Source: Planctomycetaceae bacterium
GTDB taxonomy: Bacteria > Planctomycetota > Planctomycetia > Planctomycetales > Planctomycetaceae
Length of the DNA stretch: 64,000 bases
NCBI GenBank assembly: GCA_028284145.1
Contig: JANQSH010000039.1
Location: forward strand, 1-64,000
Direction of reading: 5' to 3'
Numbering within the stretch: position 1 is the stretch's first letter; each line of letters begins with the position of its first letter. The notes below the pieces were generated by a model. The model had not been told where the DNA came from. It did no database searches and was given only the letters and a program-made list of their open reading frames with translations. Position numbers and translations under genes: made by a program. Shown piece by piece: positions 1 to 8,919 of this stretch.

Positions 1-96
1 GAGCCACTGGCGTCGCCAGCATCAATACCAGGCCAGAAGATCCCATTACAAATCCAGAAACCCAAAACCCCCTGACAACAATCTACAACTGTAGGA

Positions 97-1578
97 CTAA
101 GAATCCCCAGTCAAGATCCACTTAGTCAAGATCCGCTCAGCCGCCTGGTTTCCACTTAAAACCGCATCGGGTATTCCCACTCCACGAAACGCATTTCCCG
201 CGATCTCGATTCCGGGTATTGCGGCGACGAGGTCCTCGATTTTCCGCACGCGGTCCAGATGACCGACATGATATTGTGGCATCGATTTGGGATATCGGCA
301 GATCTCTTCCAGTTCCGGCTCTCCGTGCACACCAAGCAAGTCGGCCAGTTCATCTCGCACGACTTTCCGCATTGTGTCGTCGTCGAGGTCGAACAACTCC
401 GGCTGCATCGCCCCGCCCACAAATGTCCGCAGCAACGCTCGGCCTTTCGGCGCGCGATTGGGGAATTTCCGTGACGAAAAGGAAACAGCAAGAATTTTTC
501 GATTCTCAATGGCGGGAACAACGACGCCAAAGGCATCGAGAGGATGTTCGGTCTGATCGAGCCGATAACCAGAAACCACAACCGCACTGGAAGCATAAGG
601 TATCTCTTCCAACTCCGACGCAAGATCGCCATTCACGTCTCGCAGTAATGCAGCCACATGATATGCGGGAATGGTGAACAGGATGCGATCGAAATTTTGC
701 GGATCGCGACCCGACGCATGTACGCGAAAACCTGTTGGGGCACCGATCTGTTCGATTCGTTCGACGGCTGTATTGAGATGCAGCACGGCATGCGGACGAA
801 TGGCCGAAACCAGGGCATCGATCAAATGTCCCAACCCATCTCGCAGCGACAGGAACAAACCATACCGAGCTCCACTTTCGGAAGACTGCTGGGCAACCTG
901 TTGTTTCCGTTGAAAACGGGCCGCCTTCAAAAGGCTGCCGTGAGCCTGTTCCATTTCCAGAAAGCGTGGCATCGTCGCCTGCAGGCTCAATTTTTCCGGA
1001 TTGGACGTATAGATGCCCCCGACAAGCGGCTGGACAATGCGATCGAGTGCCTCGGCTCCAAACCGGCGACGGACAAATGAGGCGAGGCTTTCGTCATGGT
1101 TGTCTTTTTTTGCGGGCAGAAAGTACTCCCAGCCCATCCGCAACTTGCCTGACGGGGAAATCAAAGGGGACTTCAACACCGGGCCGATGCGTCCCGGCGC
1201 CACAAGTGTGAAGTCTGCCGGTACCGGCACTGGTTTGCCTCGAAAGACGACGTGTGCTCGCCGATACTCTTCATTAGTTGAGATCAGTCGTGCCGCAAGT
1301 CCGAGATCTTCGCACAAATTGACAGCTTGAGGTTTGCTGGTGATGAACGAATCGGGGCCCTTTTCAATCAGATAGCCATCGCGTTGTTCCGTCTGAATCA
1401 TGCCACCGAAGACCGGGCTGGCTTCAAAAAGTGTGACTTCAACGGGGCGAGTCTCTGCACTGTCGCTCTTGCTTGAATTGATGAGGCAATAAGCCGATGT
1501 CAATCCGCTGACACCACCACCTATGATAGCGACTTTGAGGGAGCTTTCGTCACCACTCTCTTCCACCGGATCGTTCAT
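97..1578 (-). CDS. hemY: Protoporphyrinogen oxidase (oxygen-dependent, HemY type)
   Basis: The enzyme oxidises protoporphyrinogen IX (or coproporphyrinogen III in some lineages) to the porphyrin in late haem synthesis and carries FAD. The 493-residue length fits the family. An N-terminal dinucleotide-binding motif GGGVSGL lies at about residues 20-26, and the C-terminus carries the family signature IPGIEIAGNAFRGVGIPD before an SGNQAA helix. It is the last gene of a minus-strand run hemD-hemE-hemY, starting at an ATG 34 bp after hemE. Which porphyrinogen it uses cannot be read from sequence. The extreme C-terminus contains a short direct repeat (ILTK-W-ILTG). Identity of the family is very likely. 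Confidence 0.93.
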   Translation of the reverse strand: MNDPVEESGDESSLKVAIIGGGVSGLTSAYCLINSSKSDSAETRPVEVTLFEASPVFGGMIQTEQRDGYLIEKGPDSFITSKPQAVNLCEDLGLAARLISTNEEYRRAHVVFRGKPVPVPADFTLVAPGRIGPVLKSPLISPSGKLRMGWEYFLPAKKDNHDESLASFVRRRFGAEALDRIVQPLVGGIYTSNPEKLSLQATMPRFLEMEQAHGSLLKAARFQRKQQVAQQSSESGARYGLFLSLRDGLGHLIDALVSAIRPHAVLHLNTAVERIEQIGAPTGFRVHASGRDPQNFDRILFTIPAYHVAALLRDVNGDLASELEEIPYASSAVVVSGYRLDQTEHPLDAFGVVVPAIENRKILAVSFSSRKFPNRAPKGRALLRTFVGGAMQPELFDLDDDTMRKVVRDELADLLGVHGEPELEEICRYPKSMPQYHVGHLDRVRKIEDLVAAIPGIEIAGNAFRGVGIPDAVLSGNQAAERILTKWILTGDS

Positions 1579-1612
1579 GCCTTTGTTCCGCCTCCAACCC
1601 CAACGAAAAGGC

Positions 1613-2659
1613 CTACCGTGCCCCCATATCGTGTACCATTTTAACCAGTGCCTTCACATGTTCAGCTGGCGTTTCGGGCAACACACCGTGGCCAAGATTG
1701 AATATATGACCATTGCGATTGCCAACGGATCCCATCAACTGTTGAACACGCTTTCGCAGAAACGGTTCTTTCGCACTGAGCGTAAGCGGATCGAGATTCC
1801 CCTGCATGGCGACATCATTTCCCATAATGTTCCAGGCTTCCATCAGGTCAATTCTCCAGTCGATGCCAAAGACATTGCCACCCGCTTCGCGCAACAGCGG
1901 TAACAATGCGGGGTTTCCGGTGAGGAAATTGATGACGGGGGTGTCGACCGGCAGCTGGTCAACCAACGATCTGGTGTATGGCAGCACAAATTGTCGATAA
2001 TCGTGAGGCCCTAAACAGCCAGCCCAACTGTCGAAAATCTGAACCGCCTGACATCCGGCATTGATCTGTTCCTTCAAGTATCCGGCAAGCGTATCGACGA
2101 GCGTCTGCATCAATTGCCGCCATGCACCGCTGTCGGAATACATGATCTTCTTGGTTTTGAGGTAGTTCCGCGATCCGCCTCCCTCAATGGCGTATGACGC
2201 AAGCGTAAATGGTGCGCCGGCGAATCCGAGCAGAGGAATGTCATTCGGCAGATTTTCGCGAACGAGTTTGACGGTATCAAAAACGAAATGAAGCGAGTCA
2301 TAACTGTCGAGACGCTTGAGCCGGTCCACATGCGAAACAGCTTCAATTGGATTGTGGATCACCGGTCCTTCCCCCCTGGCGTATTCCAGATCGAGCCCCA
2401 TCGGTTCGAGAATGGGCAGCAGATCGGCAAACAAAATCGCGGCATCGACGCCAAGCACACGTTGAGCGGAGAGTGTCACCTCGGCTGACAAGTCAGGACG
2501 TTTGCAGAGTTCCAGAAACGTCACTTTCTCACGGACATCGCGATATTCCTGCAGATAACGGCCTGCCTGCCGCATGATCCAGATGGGAGTTGTGTCGACC
2601 GGCTCACAGCGGGTGGCGCGGAGAAATCGACTATTTTGAAGTTCGGGTGTTGTTGTCAC
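1613..2659 (-). CDS. hemE: Uroporphyrinogen decarboxylase
   Basis: The enzyme decarboxylates the four acetate side chains of uroporphyrinogen III to give coproporphyrinogen III. The 348-residue length is typical. The N-terminal signature WIMRQAGRYLQEYR (residues 27-40) carries the substrate-binding arginines. Downstream are ILFADLLPI with the conserved Asp, the motif GFAGAPFTLASYAIEGG, and the C-terminal FNLGHGVLPETP with the conserved His. The start is a GTG at 2659. It lies 34 bp upstream of hemY and about 106 bp downstream of hemD on the same strand, so the three haem genes are probably co-transcribed. Confidence 0.96.
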   Translation of the reverse strand: MTTTPELQNSRFLRATRCEPVDTTPIWIMRQAGRYLQEYRDVREKVTFLELCKRPDLSAEVTLSAQRVLGVDAAILFADLLPILEPMGLDLEYARGEGPVIHNPIEAVSHVDRLKRLDSYDSLHFVFDTVKLVRENLPNDIPLLGFAGAPFTLASYAIEGGGSRNYLKTKKIMYSDSGAWRQLMQTLVDTLAGYLKEQINAGCQAVQIFDSWAGCLGPHDYRQFVLPYTRSLVDQLPVDTPVINFLTGNPALLPLLREAGGNVFGIDWRIDLMEAWNIMGNDVAMQGNLDPLTLSAKEPFLRKRVQQLMGSVGNRNGHIFNLGHGVLPETPAEHVKALVKMVHDMGAR

Positions 2660-2765
2660 GGAGCGAGCCAGTTCTGGGTGGAAAGTGGTGGGGCGTTTAC
2701 GGCGGCAGATTCCTTAACGTCGAGTGTAACACCCAACGAGACAGGGCGAAATCGAATGCCGAAAA

Positions 2766-3605
2766 TCATGGCGATGATTCGCCCGAAATACCCCCCGTCT
2801 TTTTGTTGGCAACGGCGACCGCCTCGCGAACAAGGTGTGCCATTTTCGGATGCGACGGTTCCATATCTGCTGTCAGGCCATATTCCGCCAGCGCGTCAGT
2901 CGTGGTCGGGCCAATTGACCCGATAGTCGTCTTCGACGCCAGAGCCAGCCACTTGTCGCGCAGTCCCATCGTTTCCGCAACCTCGAAGACATGCCGCACC
3001 TGCTGAGCACTGGTGAACAATAACAGATCGAACTGGCGATCGCATGTTGACCGGATGGCCGATTCCAATGGTCCGGTATCATCAGGAAGTGCCCAGCGAT
3101 AGATCGGCACCGAGGTCGTCTCTGCCCCGCGACTCTGAAGCGCCTTGTGCAAATCGTGGTTGACGATTCCGTATTCCTGTATAGCGATCCGGGAACCGTT
3201 GACGTCCAGGTGTTGATCCATGATCTCCACGATTTCCCGCCAGGTGTTTGGTTCCTGGGCCCGATGGTCGATATGGACCTTCCAATCTCGTAAGACGGCA
3301 TGTGGTTTTGGCCCACGCACAATCGTTGTGAGCTGATCGAGATGATCCAGGAACTTCTGCTGGTCGTGTTTTGTGCAGATGGCGTCACACAAAGCAGTGG
3401 CCCCGACACCGGTCAGAAAAACGACAATATCAAACTCGCCTGCGAAAATTAATTCGGCAAATCGTAACGCCTCGACATTGTCAGTGAGTGCAACTTCCTG
3501 CATCGACGGAGCAAGGGTGGCCTTCCCGCCGTGGCGTTCGATGAGAGAGGCCATTTCCGTGGCACGACGGCTTTCAAAGCTGCAAACATGGAGCGGGGAT
3601 TTCAC
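2766..3605 (-). CDS. hemD: Uroporphyrinogen-III synthase (HemD-like)
   Basis: It would cyclise hydroxymethylbilane with inversion of ring D to give uroporphyrinogen III. The family has very low sequence identity; the 279-residue length and the alternating alpha/beta pattern fit. Recognisable pieces are an N-terminal SFESRRATEMASLIERHGG (R and E of the usual entry motif), DIVVFLTGVGATAL at about residues 60-73, a central LLFTSAQQVRHVFEVAE, and TTIGSIGPTTTDALAEYGL near the C-terminus, the family's best conserved segment. The start is a GTG at 3605. Its place directly upstream of hemE strongly supports the call. Confidence 0.85.
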   Translation of the reverse strand: MKSPLHVCSFESRRATEMASLIERHGGKATLAPSMQEVALTDNVEALRFAELIFAGEFDIVVFLTGVGATALCDAICTKHDQQKFLDHLDQLTTIVRGPKPHAVLRDWKVHIDHRAQEPNTWREIVEIMDQHLDVNGSRIAIQEYGIVNHDLHKALQSRGAETTSVPIYRWALPDDTGPLESAIRSTCDRQFDLLLFTSAQQVRHVFEVAETMGLRDKWLALASKTTIGSIGPTTTDALAEYGLTADMEPSHPKMAHLVREAVAVANKKTGGISGESSP

Positions 3606-4188
3606 TGGTGGTTTTCCGATTTGAGGATGGCAACATTCAGAGTATCAGATCACAGTCAGCGATCACCTGGTGCCCATTCTTGTAACCAGTTGAGGATTCC
3701 GCAAACCCTTCCATGTCAACAAAAAAAGGTAGTCGGCTGAAAGCATAGGCGCTCGCCCGGAGTGAGATCCGCAAAGGACATTTCCCCGGCTACACCTCCA
3801 GCCGAACTACCCGTTCGTGGTACCTCATGGAACCAACTTCACATCGAATTCCACGAACAGTGTCTCATTGTGAAAAGATCCCACGAGAGTTCTTCCCGAA
3901 TCCTGCTTCGGCAAACGTCGTGCCGAGTCTCGAAAATGACTGCGAGCAATTCCTTAACCTTCTTCTGTTAAATATGTTGCGAGTTTTCAGTGTGTGGTTT
4001 GAGGCAGATCTCATCAGATGCGATGCACGTCTTTCAAGCAGCAATGATGAGTTTCCGGGCCTTTTCTGAATTGGAGCTGAACGACTTAATCGTGATCCGT
4101 TGCAGCCAATCTGGTCCCGACCTACATTGGACTTCATTGTTCACGATTGTCCTGATTATCTGTCGCCGTTCTCGAATGATTCACGCCG
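3606..4188. other. Intergenic region between divergent hemD and amidotransferase gene
   Basis: These 583 bp separate two divergently transcribed genes and must hold both promoters. I see a run of seven A residues near 3720 and short GC-rich inverted stretches between 3735 and 3800, but no recognisable riboswitch, RNA gene, repeat copy or convincing ORF. None of the dispersed elements found elsewhere in the window occurs here. Confidence 0.4.
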
Positions 4189-4914
4189 ATGTTCCCCAAC
4201 ATTCGCTACCTGTTATTACAGGTCCGTAATCCTGATGATCCGATGAAGCAGAGCGAGGTACGGTGCTTTGCGCGAGTTTTACAGGCGGATTTGACGCAGA
4301 TTCAGACGGCTGATTTCATTCGCGAATCGATCGACAACGCGAGACTGCAGCAGGCGGACGTCGTCCTTTTGGGCGGAAGCGGGCATTATTCAGTCGCGAA
4401 AGGGGGCGACTGGCTGCATCGGGCGTTGGAGACACTCCGACGTGTTCGCGATTTACGCATCCCAACCTTTGCTTCCTGCTGGGGGTTTCAGGCGATTTCT
4501 GAAGCATTCGGCGGAAAAGTGGTCAATGATCTCTCCCGAGCGGAAATCGGCACGCATACAATTTTTCTGACTGCGGCGGGCAAATCAGACCCGGTGTTTG
4601 GACCGTTGGGCGAGACATTCGCCGGTCAGATGGGGCATGAAGATATCGTTGACCAGCTACCGGGCGATGCCGTCCTGTTGGCCTCGACCGAACTGGTGAC
4701 AAATCAGGCCTTTCGATTCGACGATGCACCGATCTATTGCACTCAGTTTCATCCGGAATTGAATTACGAGGATCTGTTGCAAAGAGTAATGGTCTACCCG
4801 GAATACATTGAAAGGATCGCCAAAATGCCACCGGAGCGTTTTCAGGAGTTGATTTACGAGTCGGTTGAAACCGAAGCGATTCTCGTTCGATTCGTGAAGC
4901 AAATGATGGCATAA
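4189..4914 (+). CDS. Class I glutamine amidotransferase-like protein
   Basis: This is a stand-alone class I (triad) glutamine amidotransferase domain of 241 residues. The nucleophile elbow is PTFASCWGFQAI with Cys97, and the partner His/Glu pair is in CTQFHPELNYED (His188, Glu190). LGGSGHYSV at about 61-69 is the oxyanion-side loop. The arrangement matches the GMP-synthase-like stand-alone subgroup rather than PdxT, HisH or CarA, but the amination substrate is unknown. The next gene, a glycosyltransferase, follows by 88 bp on the same strand. The ATG at 4189 is kept because the reading starts directly into a beta-strand (IRYLLLQV) expected at the domain's N-terminus. Confidence 0.8.
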   Translation: MFPNIRYLLLQVRNPDDPMKQSEVRCFARVLQADLTQIQTADFIRESIDNARLQQADVVLLGGSGHYSVAKGGDWLHRALETLRRVRDLRIPTFASCWGFQAISEAFGGKVVNDLSRAEIGTHTIFLTAAGKSDPVFGPLGETFAGQMGHEDIVDQLPGDAVLLASTELVTNQAFRFDDAPIYCTQFHPELNYEDLLQRVMVYPEYIERIAKMPPERFQELIYESVETEAILVRFVKQMMA

Positions 4915-5002
4915 CTGGGCGGAACAGCGCGATGCCGGATCGTCATCAGAGTTCAGAGGTGCAGCCAGTCGTGTTTCGCCAGAGGGAAGATCAGACACTG
5001 CC

Positions 5003-6292
5003 ATGCATGTCGCGATGATCACAGCCGGGGGAGCGGGGATGTTCTGCGGCTCATGTATGCACGACAATACCTGGGCTGCTTCGTTGCATGAGATTGGAAT
5101 CGAAACGTCGCTCATTCCGACCTACACACCACTGCGGCTGGATGAAGCCGACCAGAGTGAACACGATGTCTACCTCGGTGGAATCAATGTCTATCTCGAC
5201 AGCAAATCTTTGTTATGGCGAAGGTTGCCGGGCTGGAGTACACGCTGGCTTGATTCAGGAAAGGTGTTGAGCTGGCTGTCGCGCATCAGTGTAAGCAACG
5301 ACGCCAGACAGCTTGGTGAGTTGACCATGTCGATGCTCGCCGGGAAAACGGGGCCACATCGCAAGGCGAATGAGCAATTGGTCTCACATTTGGTCGACGG
5401 ACTGAAGCCGGATGTCATCATCTTCAGCAATGTCCTGATGGTCGGCTTGCTGGAGCAGCTACGCGACCGTTTTTCCGGTCCCATTCTCTGCATGTTGCAG
5501 GGAGATGATCTGTTCCTGGAAGATCTTCCAGCGGTTTATCGGGATGCCGCGATTGCCCGCATTCAGCAATCGGCGCAGCATTTTGACAGTTTCCTGTCCC
5601 ACAGCGATTACTATCGCAATTTCATGTCGGGCTATCTGCAGTTGCCGACGGAGAAGTTCGATCGTGTTCCTTTGGGCATCGATTTGAGTGGACATGATGG
5701 CCAGTCGGAACGTCCTGAAAAAGGTGACGAACTGGCCATCGGATACTTTGCCCGCATCTGCCCTGAAAAAGGGGTGCAGGAATTGTTGAAAGCGTTTCGG
5801 TTGTTGCACAAACAGCAGCCGCAGACGCGACTGAAAATTGGAGGGTATCTCAACAAACGGGATGAAAAATTCTGGAAGCAGCTTCGCCGGGAATATGCCG
5901 ATCTCCGTGACTTCTGGGAGTATGTCGGGAGTCCATCGACGCATGCCGGGAAAGTGGCGTTCCTGAAATCGCTCGATCTTTTCTCCGTTCCAACGACTTA
6001 CCACGAGCCAAAGGGGATCTCTGTTCTCGAAGCGTTGGCGAATGGCGTTCCTGTCGTGCAGCCGAATCACGGTGCGTTTCCCGAATTGATCGAGCAGACC
6101 GGAGGTGGCAGGTTGTTCGAGCCGGGCAACGCCGATGCGCTGGCCGAGCAACTGGAACACCTGCTTCTCAATCGAAAGGAACGCATCGAACTCGGGCGAA
6201 CGGGGCAACAGAGTGTCGCATTGAAGTTCAGTAAACGGGTAATGGCAGAAGTGACGCGCGATCTGCTACAGCACCATTTAACGGCGAAATGA
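5003..6292 (+). CDS. Glycosyltransferase family 4 protein
   Basis: A GT-B fold retaining glycosyltransferase of 429 residues. The N-terminal domain opens with MHVAMITAGGAGMFCGSCMHD, which resembles the glycine-rich acceptor-side loop of GT4 enzymes. The C-terminal nucleotide-sugar domain has GYFARICPEKGVQELLKAF and the EX7E element in HEPKGISVLEALANGVPVV. The sugar donor and acceptor cannot be told. It lies between an amidotransferase and a phosphoglycerate mutase, far from the exopolysaccharide cluster of this window, so it may act in a different glycan or in storage sugar metabolism. Confidence 0.87.
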   Translation: MHVAMITAGGAGMFCGSCMHDNTWAASLHEIGIETSLIPTYTPLRLDEADQSEHDVYLGGINVYLDSKSLLWRRLPGWSTRWLDSGKVLSWLSRISVSNDARQLGELTMSMLAGKTGPHRKANEQLVSHLVDGLKPDVIIFSNVLMVGLLEQLRDRFSGPILCMLQGDDLFLEDLPAVYRDAAIARIQQSAQHFDSFLSHSDYYRNFMSGYLQLPTEKFDRVPLGIDLSGHDGQSERPEKGDELAIGYFARICPEKGVQELLKAFRLLHKQQPQTRLKIGGYLNKRDEKFWKQLRREYADLRDFWEYVGSPSTHAGKVAFLKSLDLFSVPTTYHEPKGISVLEALANGVPVVQPNHGAFPELIEQTGGGRLFEPGNADALAEQLEHLLLNRKERIELGRTGQQSVALKFSKRVMAEVTRDLLQHHLTAK

Positions 6293-6483
6293 TCTGAAAG
6301 AATGATCTGAAAGCTGGTCAAACTGCACGACAATTCAACAGCGTGAAATCGATCTCACTGGATTTGTCTGAAACTGCGTGGCGATAGCCTTGCATGAGAA
6401 CCGCCCACGTGGAAAATCGAATGACCTTGAGAATACGATAAGCGACTTCCAACCAACAACACCGCGACGATGCGAGAGGCGAT

Positions 6484-7692
6484 ATGTACGATATTCACGA
6501 CTTGACCCGCAAACTGCAGCGTTCCAATGACAGCAAAATTGTTTTGCTGGTCGCTGATGGTCTGGGCGGATTGCCATTAAGTCCGGGCGAAAAAACGGAA
6601 CTGGAGACAGCCAAAACACCAAATCTCGATGAACTTGCCCAGCAGGGAACGCTCGGTTTGAGTACGCCTGTACTGCCGGGGATTGCACCAGGCAGCGGAC
6701 CGGGACACCTTGGTCTGTTCGGTTATGACCCGTTAAAATACCAGATTGGTCGCGGCGTGCTGGAAGCCCTGGGGATCGATTTCGATTTGGGTGACAACGA
6801 TGTCGCCATTCGGGGCAACTTCTGCACTATCAGCGATGATGGCAACATTTCTGACAGACGTGCCGGTCGCATCGCCAGCGATATCGGTGCGAAACTGTGT
6901 GAGAAACTTGATCAGATTGAAATTCCCGGCGTGGAGGTTTTTGTTCGGCATGTGAAGGAATATCGCCTCGTGATCGTCTTCCGTGGCGAAGGTCTGGGAG
7001 GCGAAATTGACGACACCGATCCACAACGGACGGGCGTTCCTCCGCTGGATCCCCATCCACGTGACGAAGCGTCGCAGAAAACAGCGGAGATTTGCAAAGC
7101 GTTCATTGACCAGGCGAGAGAAGTGTTGAAGGACGATGCACCGGCCAATCTGTTGACAATGCGCGGCATTGCGAAACGGCCGCCCATTCCAAAATTTGAA
7201 GAAGTATACGGCACCCGAGCCGCCGCCATCGCCGTCTATCCCATGTATCGGGGTTTGGCGCGACTGGTTGGGATGGATGTTCTCGATGCGGGAACAACCG
7301 TTGACGATCAGTTGAACCGGCTGGAAGCAGCATGGGATGATTACGACTTCTTTTTCATACACTACAAGTACACCGATTCGACCGGCGAGGATGGCAACTT
7401 TGAGGCAAAGGTTGCCCGAACCGAAGATGTTGATGCAGCCATTCCGCGAATTCGCGAGTTGAATCCTGATGTCATTGTCGTCACGGGCGATCACAGCACG
7501 CCGGCCAAGATGAAGGCCCACAGTTGGCATCCGGTGCCTGTGTTGCTGGCGTCGGACATGGCTCGTTTTGACGGCAGCACGGAATTTGGAGAGGCGGCCT
7601 GTGTGCGTGGAGGATTGGGGCAGTTCGAGGCGAAATACCTGATGATGATGGCTCTCGCTCACGCGGGGCGGTTGGAAAAATTTGGCGCATGA
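6484..7692 (+). CDS. apgM: 2,3-bisphosphoglycerate-independent phosphoglycerate mutase, archaeal type
   Basis: It interconverts 3- and 2-phosphoglycerate in glycolysis and gluconeogenesis using two metal ions. The 402-residue length fits the ApgM family of the alkaline phosphatase superfamily, not the 510-residue GpmI. Motifs are LLVADGLGGLP with metal ligand Asp25, KTPNLDELAQQGTLGL, the conserved PGIAPGSGPGHLGLFGYDP, and the C-terminal metal site VVTGDHSTPAKMKAHSWHP. The ATG at 6484 directly follows a purine-rich GAGAGGCG stretch. A perfect 6-bp inverted repeat (CGTACG, 7704-7709 and 7713-7718) just after the stop may act in 3'-end formation but lacks a T tract. Confidence 0.93.
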   Translation: MYDIHDLTRKLQRSNDSKIVLLVADGLGGLPLSPGEKTELETAKTPNLDELAQQGTLGLSTPVLPGIAPGSGPGHLGLFGYDPLKYQIGRGVLEALGIDFDLGDNDVAIRGNFCTISDDGNISDRRAGRIASDIGAKLCEKLDQIEIPGVEVFVRHVKEYRLVIVFRGEGLGGEIDDTDPQRTGVPPLDPHPRDEASQKTAEICKAFIDQAREVLKDDAPANLLTMRGIAKRPPIPKFEEVYGTRAAAIAVYPMYRGLARLVGMDVLDAGTTVDDQLNRLEAAWDDYDFFFIHYKYTDSTGEDGNFEAKVARTEDVDAAIPRIRELNPDVIVVTGDHSTPAKMKAHSWHPVPVLLASDMARFDGSTEFGEAACVRGGLGQFEAKYLMMMALAHAGRLEKFGA

Positions 7693-7756
7693 TTGACGAA
7701 CGGCGTACGATTCGTACGGTCGAGTGCCGGCAGCCACAAGAAGGCGTCACCTTGAT

Positions 7757-7851
7757 CACGTCGTAGCAAAACGGCGATTGCGGCAGGGATCGCCGTTGTC
7801 GGTGGCCCCCCGCACAGATCCGCATGTGTGAAGTTTTCCCTCATACAGCTC
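7757..7851 (-). ncRNA. Group II intron remnant: domain V and domain VI
   Basis: On the minus strand, 7851 to 7817 form a 35-nt sequence that begins GAGC, runs to a GAAA-like loop (GGGAAAAC) and closes with GGATC. It matches the canonical 34-nt domain V of bacterial group II introns at most positions, although the closing stem has mismatches. About 20 nt later an 8-bp stem ACGGCGAT/ATCGCCGT (7796-7789 and 7778-7771) with a ten-base loop and adjacent A residues fits domain VI. The intron 3' end would fall in TTTGCTACGACG near 7757-7765. It directly follows the reverse transcriptase fragment, as expected for an ORF in domain IV. Confidence 0.7.
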
Positions 7852-8121
7852 CTGCTCTGCCTCGGGCGGGATACTTCCGCTACTGGTTGATCTGTAGATC
7901 AAAAACGTAGTGCAGAAACGGTTGGCCAACAGCGGTGAGAGGATTGCTCCCTGCGGTGTTCCCTGGACGTTGTCCGTCCACCTGGTTCCTTCGAAGCCCC
8001 GGCGTTCAGCCATTTGAGAATCAGCCGAATACTCCATTTGCCGCCGATACGACGTTCGATGAATGTTCACCAGCCAGTCACGGTCGATGTTATCAAAGAA
8101 CCCTTCAATGTCGGCATCCAT
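7852..8121 (-). pseudogene. Group II intron reverse transcriptase fragment, frameshifted
   Basis: The minus strand reads [20 protein letters not shown] (RT motif with the first catalytic Asp). It continues in a second frame as FIERRIGGKWSIRLILKWLN, then returns to the first frame for VQGTPQGAILSPLLAN, the RT motif-4 block. These three pieces in this order are typical of LtrA-type maturases, so at least two frameshifts are present. The YADD catalytic box, thumb, maturase and endonuclease domains are absent: the text jumps from SPLLAN into domain V within about 20 codons. The upstream half of the gene is also gone; the fragment starts inside the last codons of the aldo/keto reductase gene. It is certainly non-functional. 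Confidence 0.85.
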
Positions 8122-8890
8122 TGACGTCTTTTCTTGCCAATTCTGCGGCGCGGAGATTTTCCTGCAAGTGGTTTGCATTGAGACTGCCGAGAACCAGACT
8201 CGAGACACCAGTATTACCGAGGACGAAACGAATCGCCTCCTCCGCTGGAAGATACCCGGCTGCCAACCCTTTCTTGACCAGCACACCAACGCCCCGGTCA
8301 TTTGCTTGTGCGATGATATCCGCATGAGACGTGTCGTTGGTGTTGTATTCCACCATCAGCACATCAGCCCAGTTCATTGCCAGCTCCGCTCCGGCGGGAG
8401 TTTTTCCAGAGAAGCCAATCGCGCGGATCTCACCATGAACGCGAAATTCCTGCAACACCGGGACGACATCGGTTTGCGCCAGAATGTGTTCGTCGTCGCC
8501 GTTGGAATGGATGAGGACAATGTCGAGGACATCGGTTCGCAAACGCTGCAGGCTTCGCTCGATACTCGCCCGACATGCAGAAGCGGAAAAGTCGTAATTC
8601 GAAACTCCGTCTTCAAAATTTTCACCCACTTTTGTGCAAAGTACGAATTCCGACCTGCGCGATGCGATCAATCTGCCAATGCGTTCCTCGCTGATGCCAT
8701 ACGCCGGGGCGGTGTCAATCAGGTTGATTCCCATATCGAGAATCTGGTTGAGCAGCGTTTCGACCTCGGAATCACTGGGCAGGTCGTAATGCGTTGGGTA
8801 TTTGATTTTCTGATTGCGCCCGATTTTGAACGCACCGAAACCAATCGGGCTGACCAAAAGGTCGGTTGTTCCCAGTTCGCGGTAGTGCAT
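8105..8890 (-). CDS. Aldo/keto reductase family protein
   Basis: A TIM-barrel NAD(P)H-dependent oxidoreductase of 261 residues. The catalytic tetrad is visible: Asp and Tyr in LIDTAPAYG, Lys in LCTKVG and His in VLIHSNG. The nucleotide-binding end is represented by [22 protein letters not shown]. It is somewhat shorter than most members. Its last codons (KDVNGCRH) overlap the start of the reverse-transcriptase remnant, so the natural C-terminus may have been replaced when the intron inserted or was deleted. The substrate is unknown. The FAD oxidoreductase gene lies 30 bp upstream on the same strand and is likely co-transcribed. Confidence 0.88.
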   Translation of the reverse strand: MHYRELGTTDLLVSPIGFGAFKIGRNQKIKYPTHYDLPSDSEVETLLNQILDMGINLIDTAPAYGISEERIGRLIASRRSEFVLCTKVGENFEDGVSNYDFSASACRASIERSLQRLRTDVLDIVLIHSNGDDEHILAQTDVVPVLQEFRVHGEIRAIGFSGKTPAGAELAMNWADVLMVEYNTNDTSHADIIAQANDRGVGVLVKKGLAAGYLPAEEAIRFVLGNTGVSSLVLGSLNANHLQENLRAAELARKDVNGCRH

Positions 8891-8919
8891 GGCGGATCAA
8901 CTCAAAGTCTGGAGCGATG

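Noticed and set aside
1-96. End of another gene at the left edge of the window
   Set aside because: Only a CTGGCG/CGCCAG inverted repeat is visible in 96 bp; no coding signal could be supported.
3700-3810. Possible riboswitch in the hemD-amidotransferase intergenic region
   Set aside because: GC-rich short inverted stretches exist, but neither a cobalamin box nor any other conserved riboswitch core could be read.
7704-7718. CGTACG inverted repeat after apgM as an intrinsic terminator
   Set aside because: The 6-bp stem has a three-base loop and no T tract follows; it is mentioned only with the gene.
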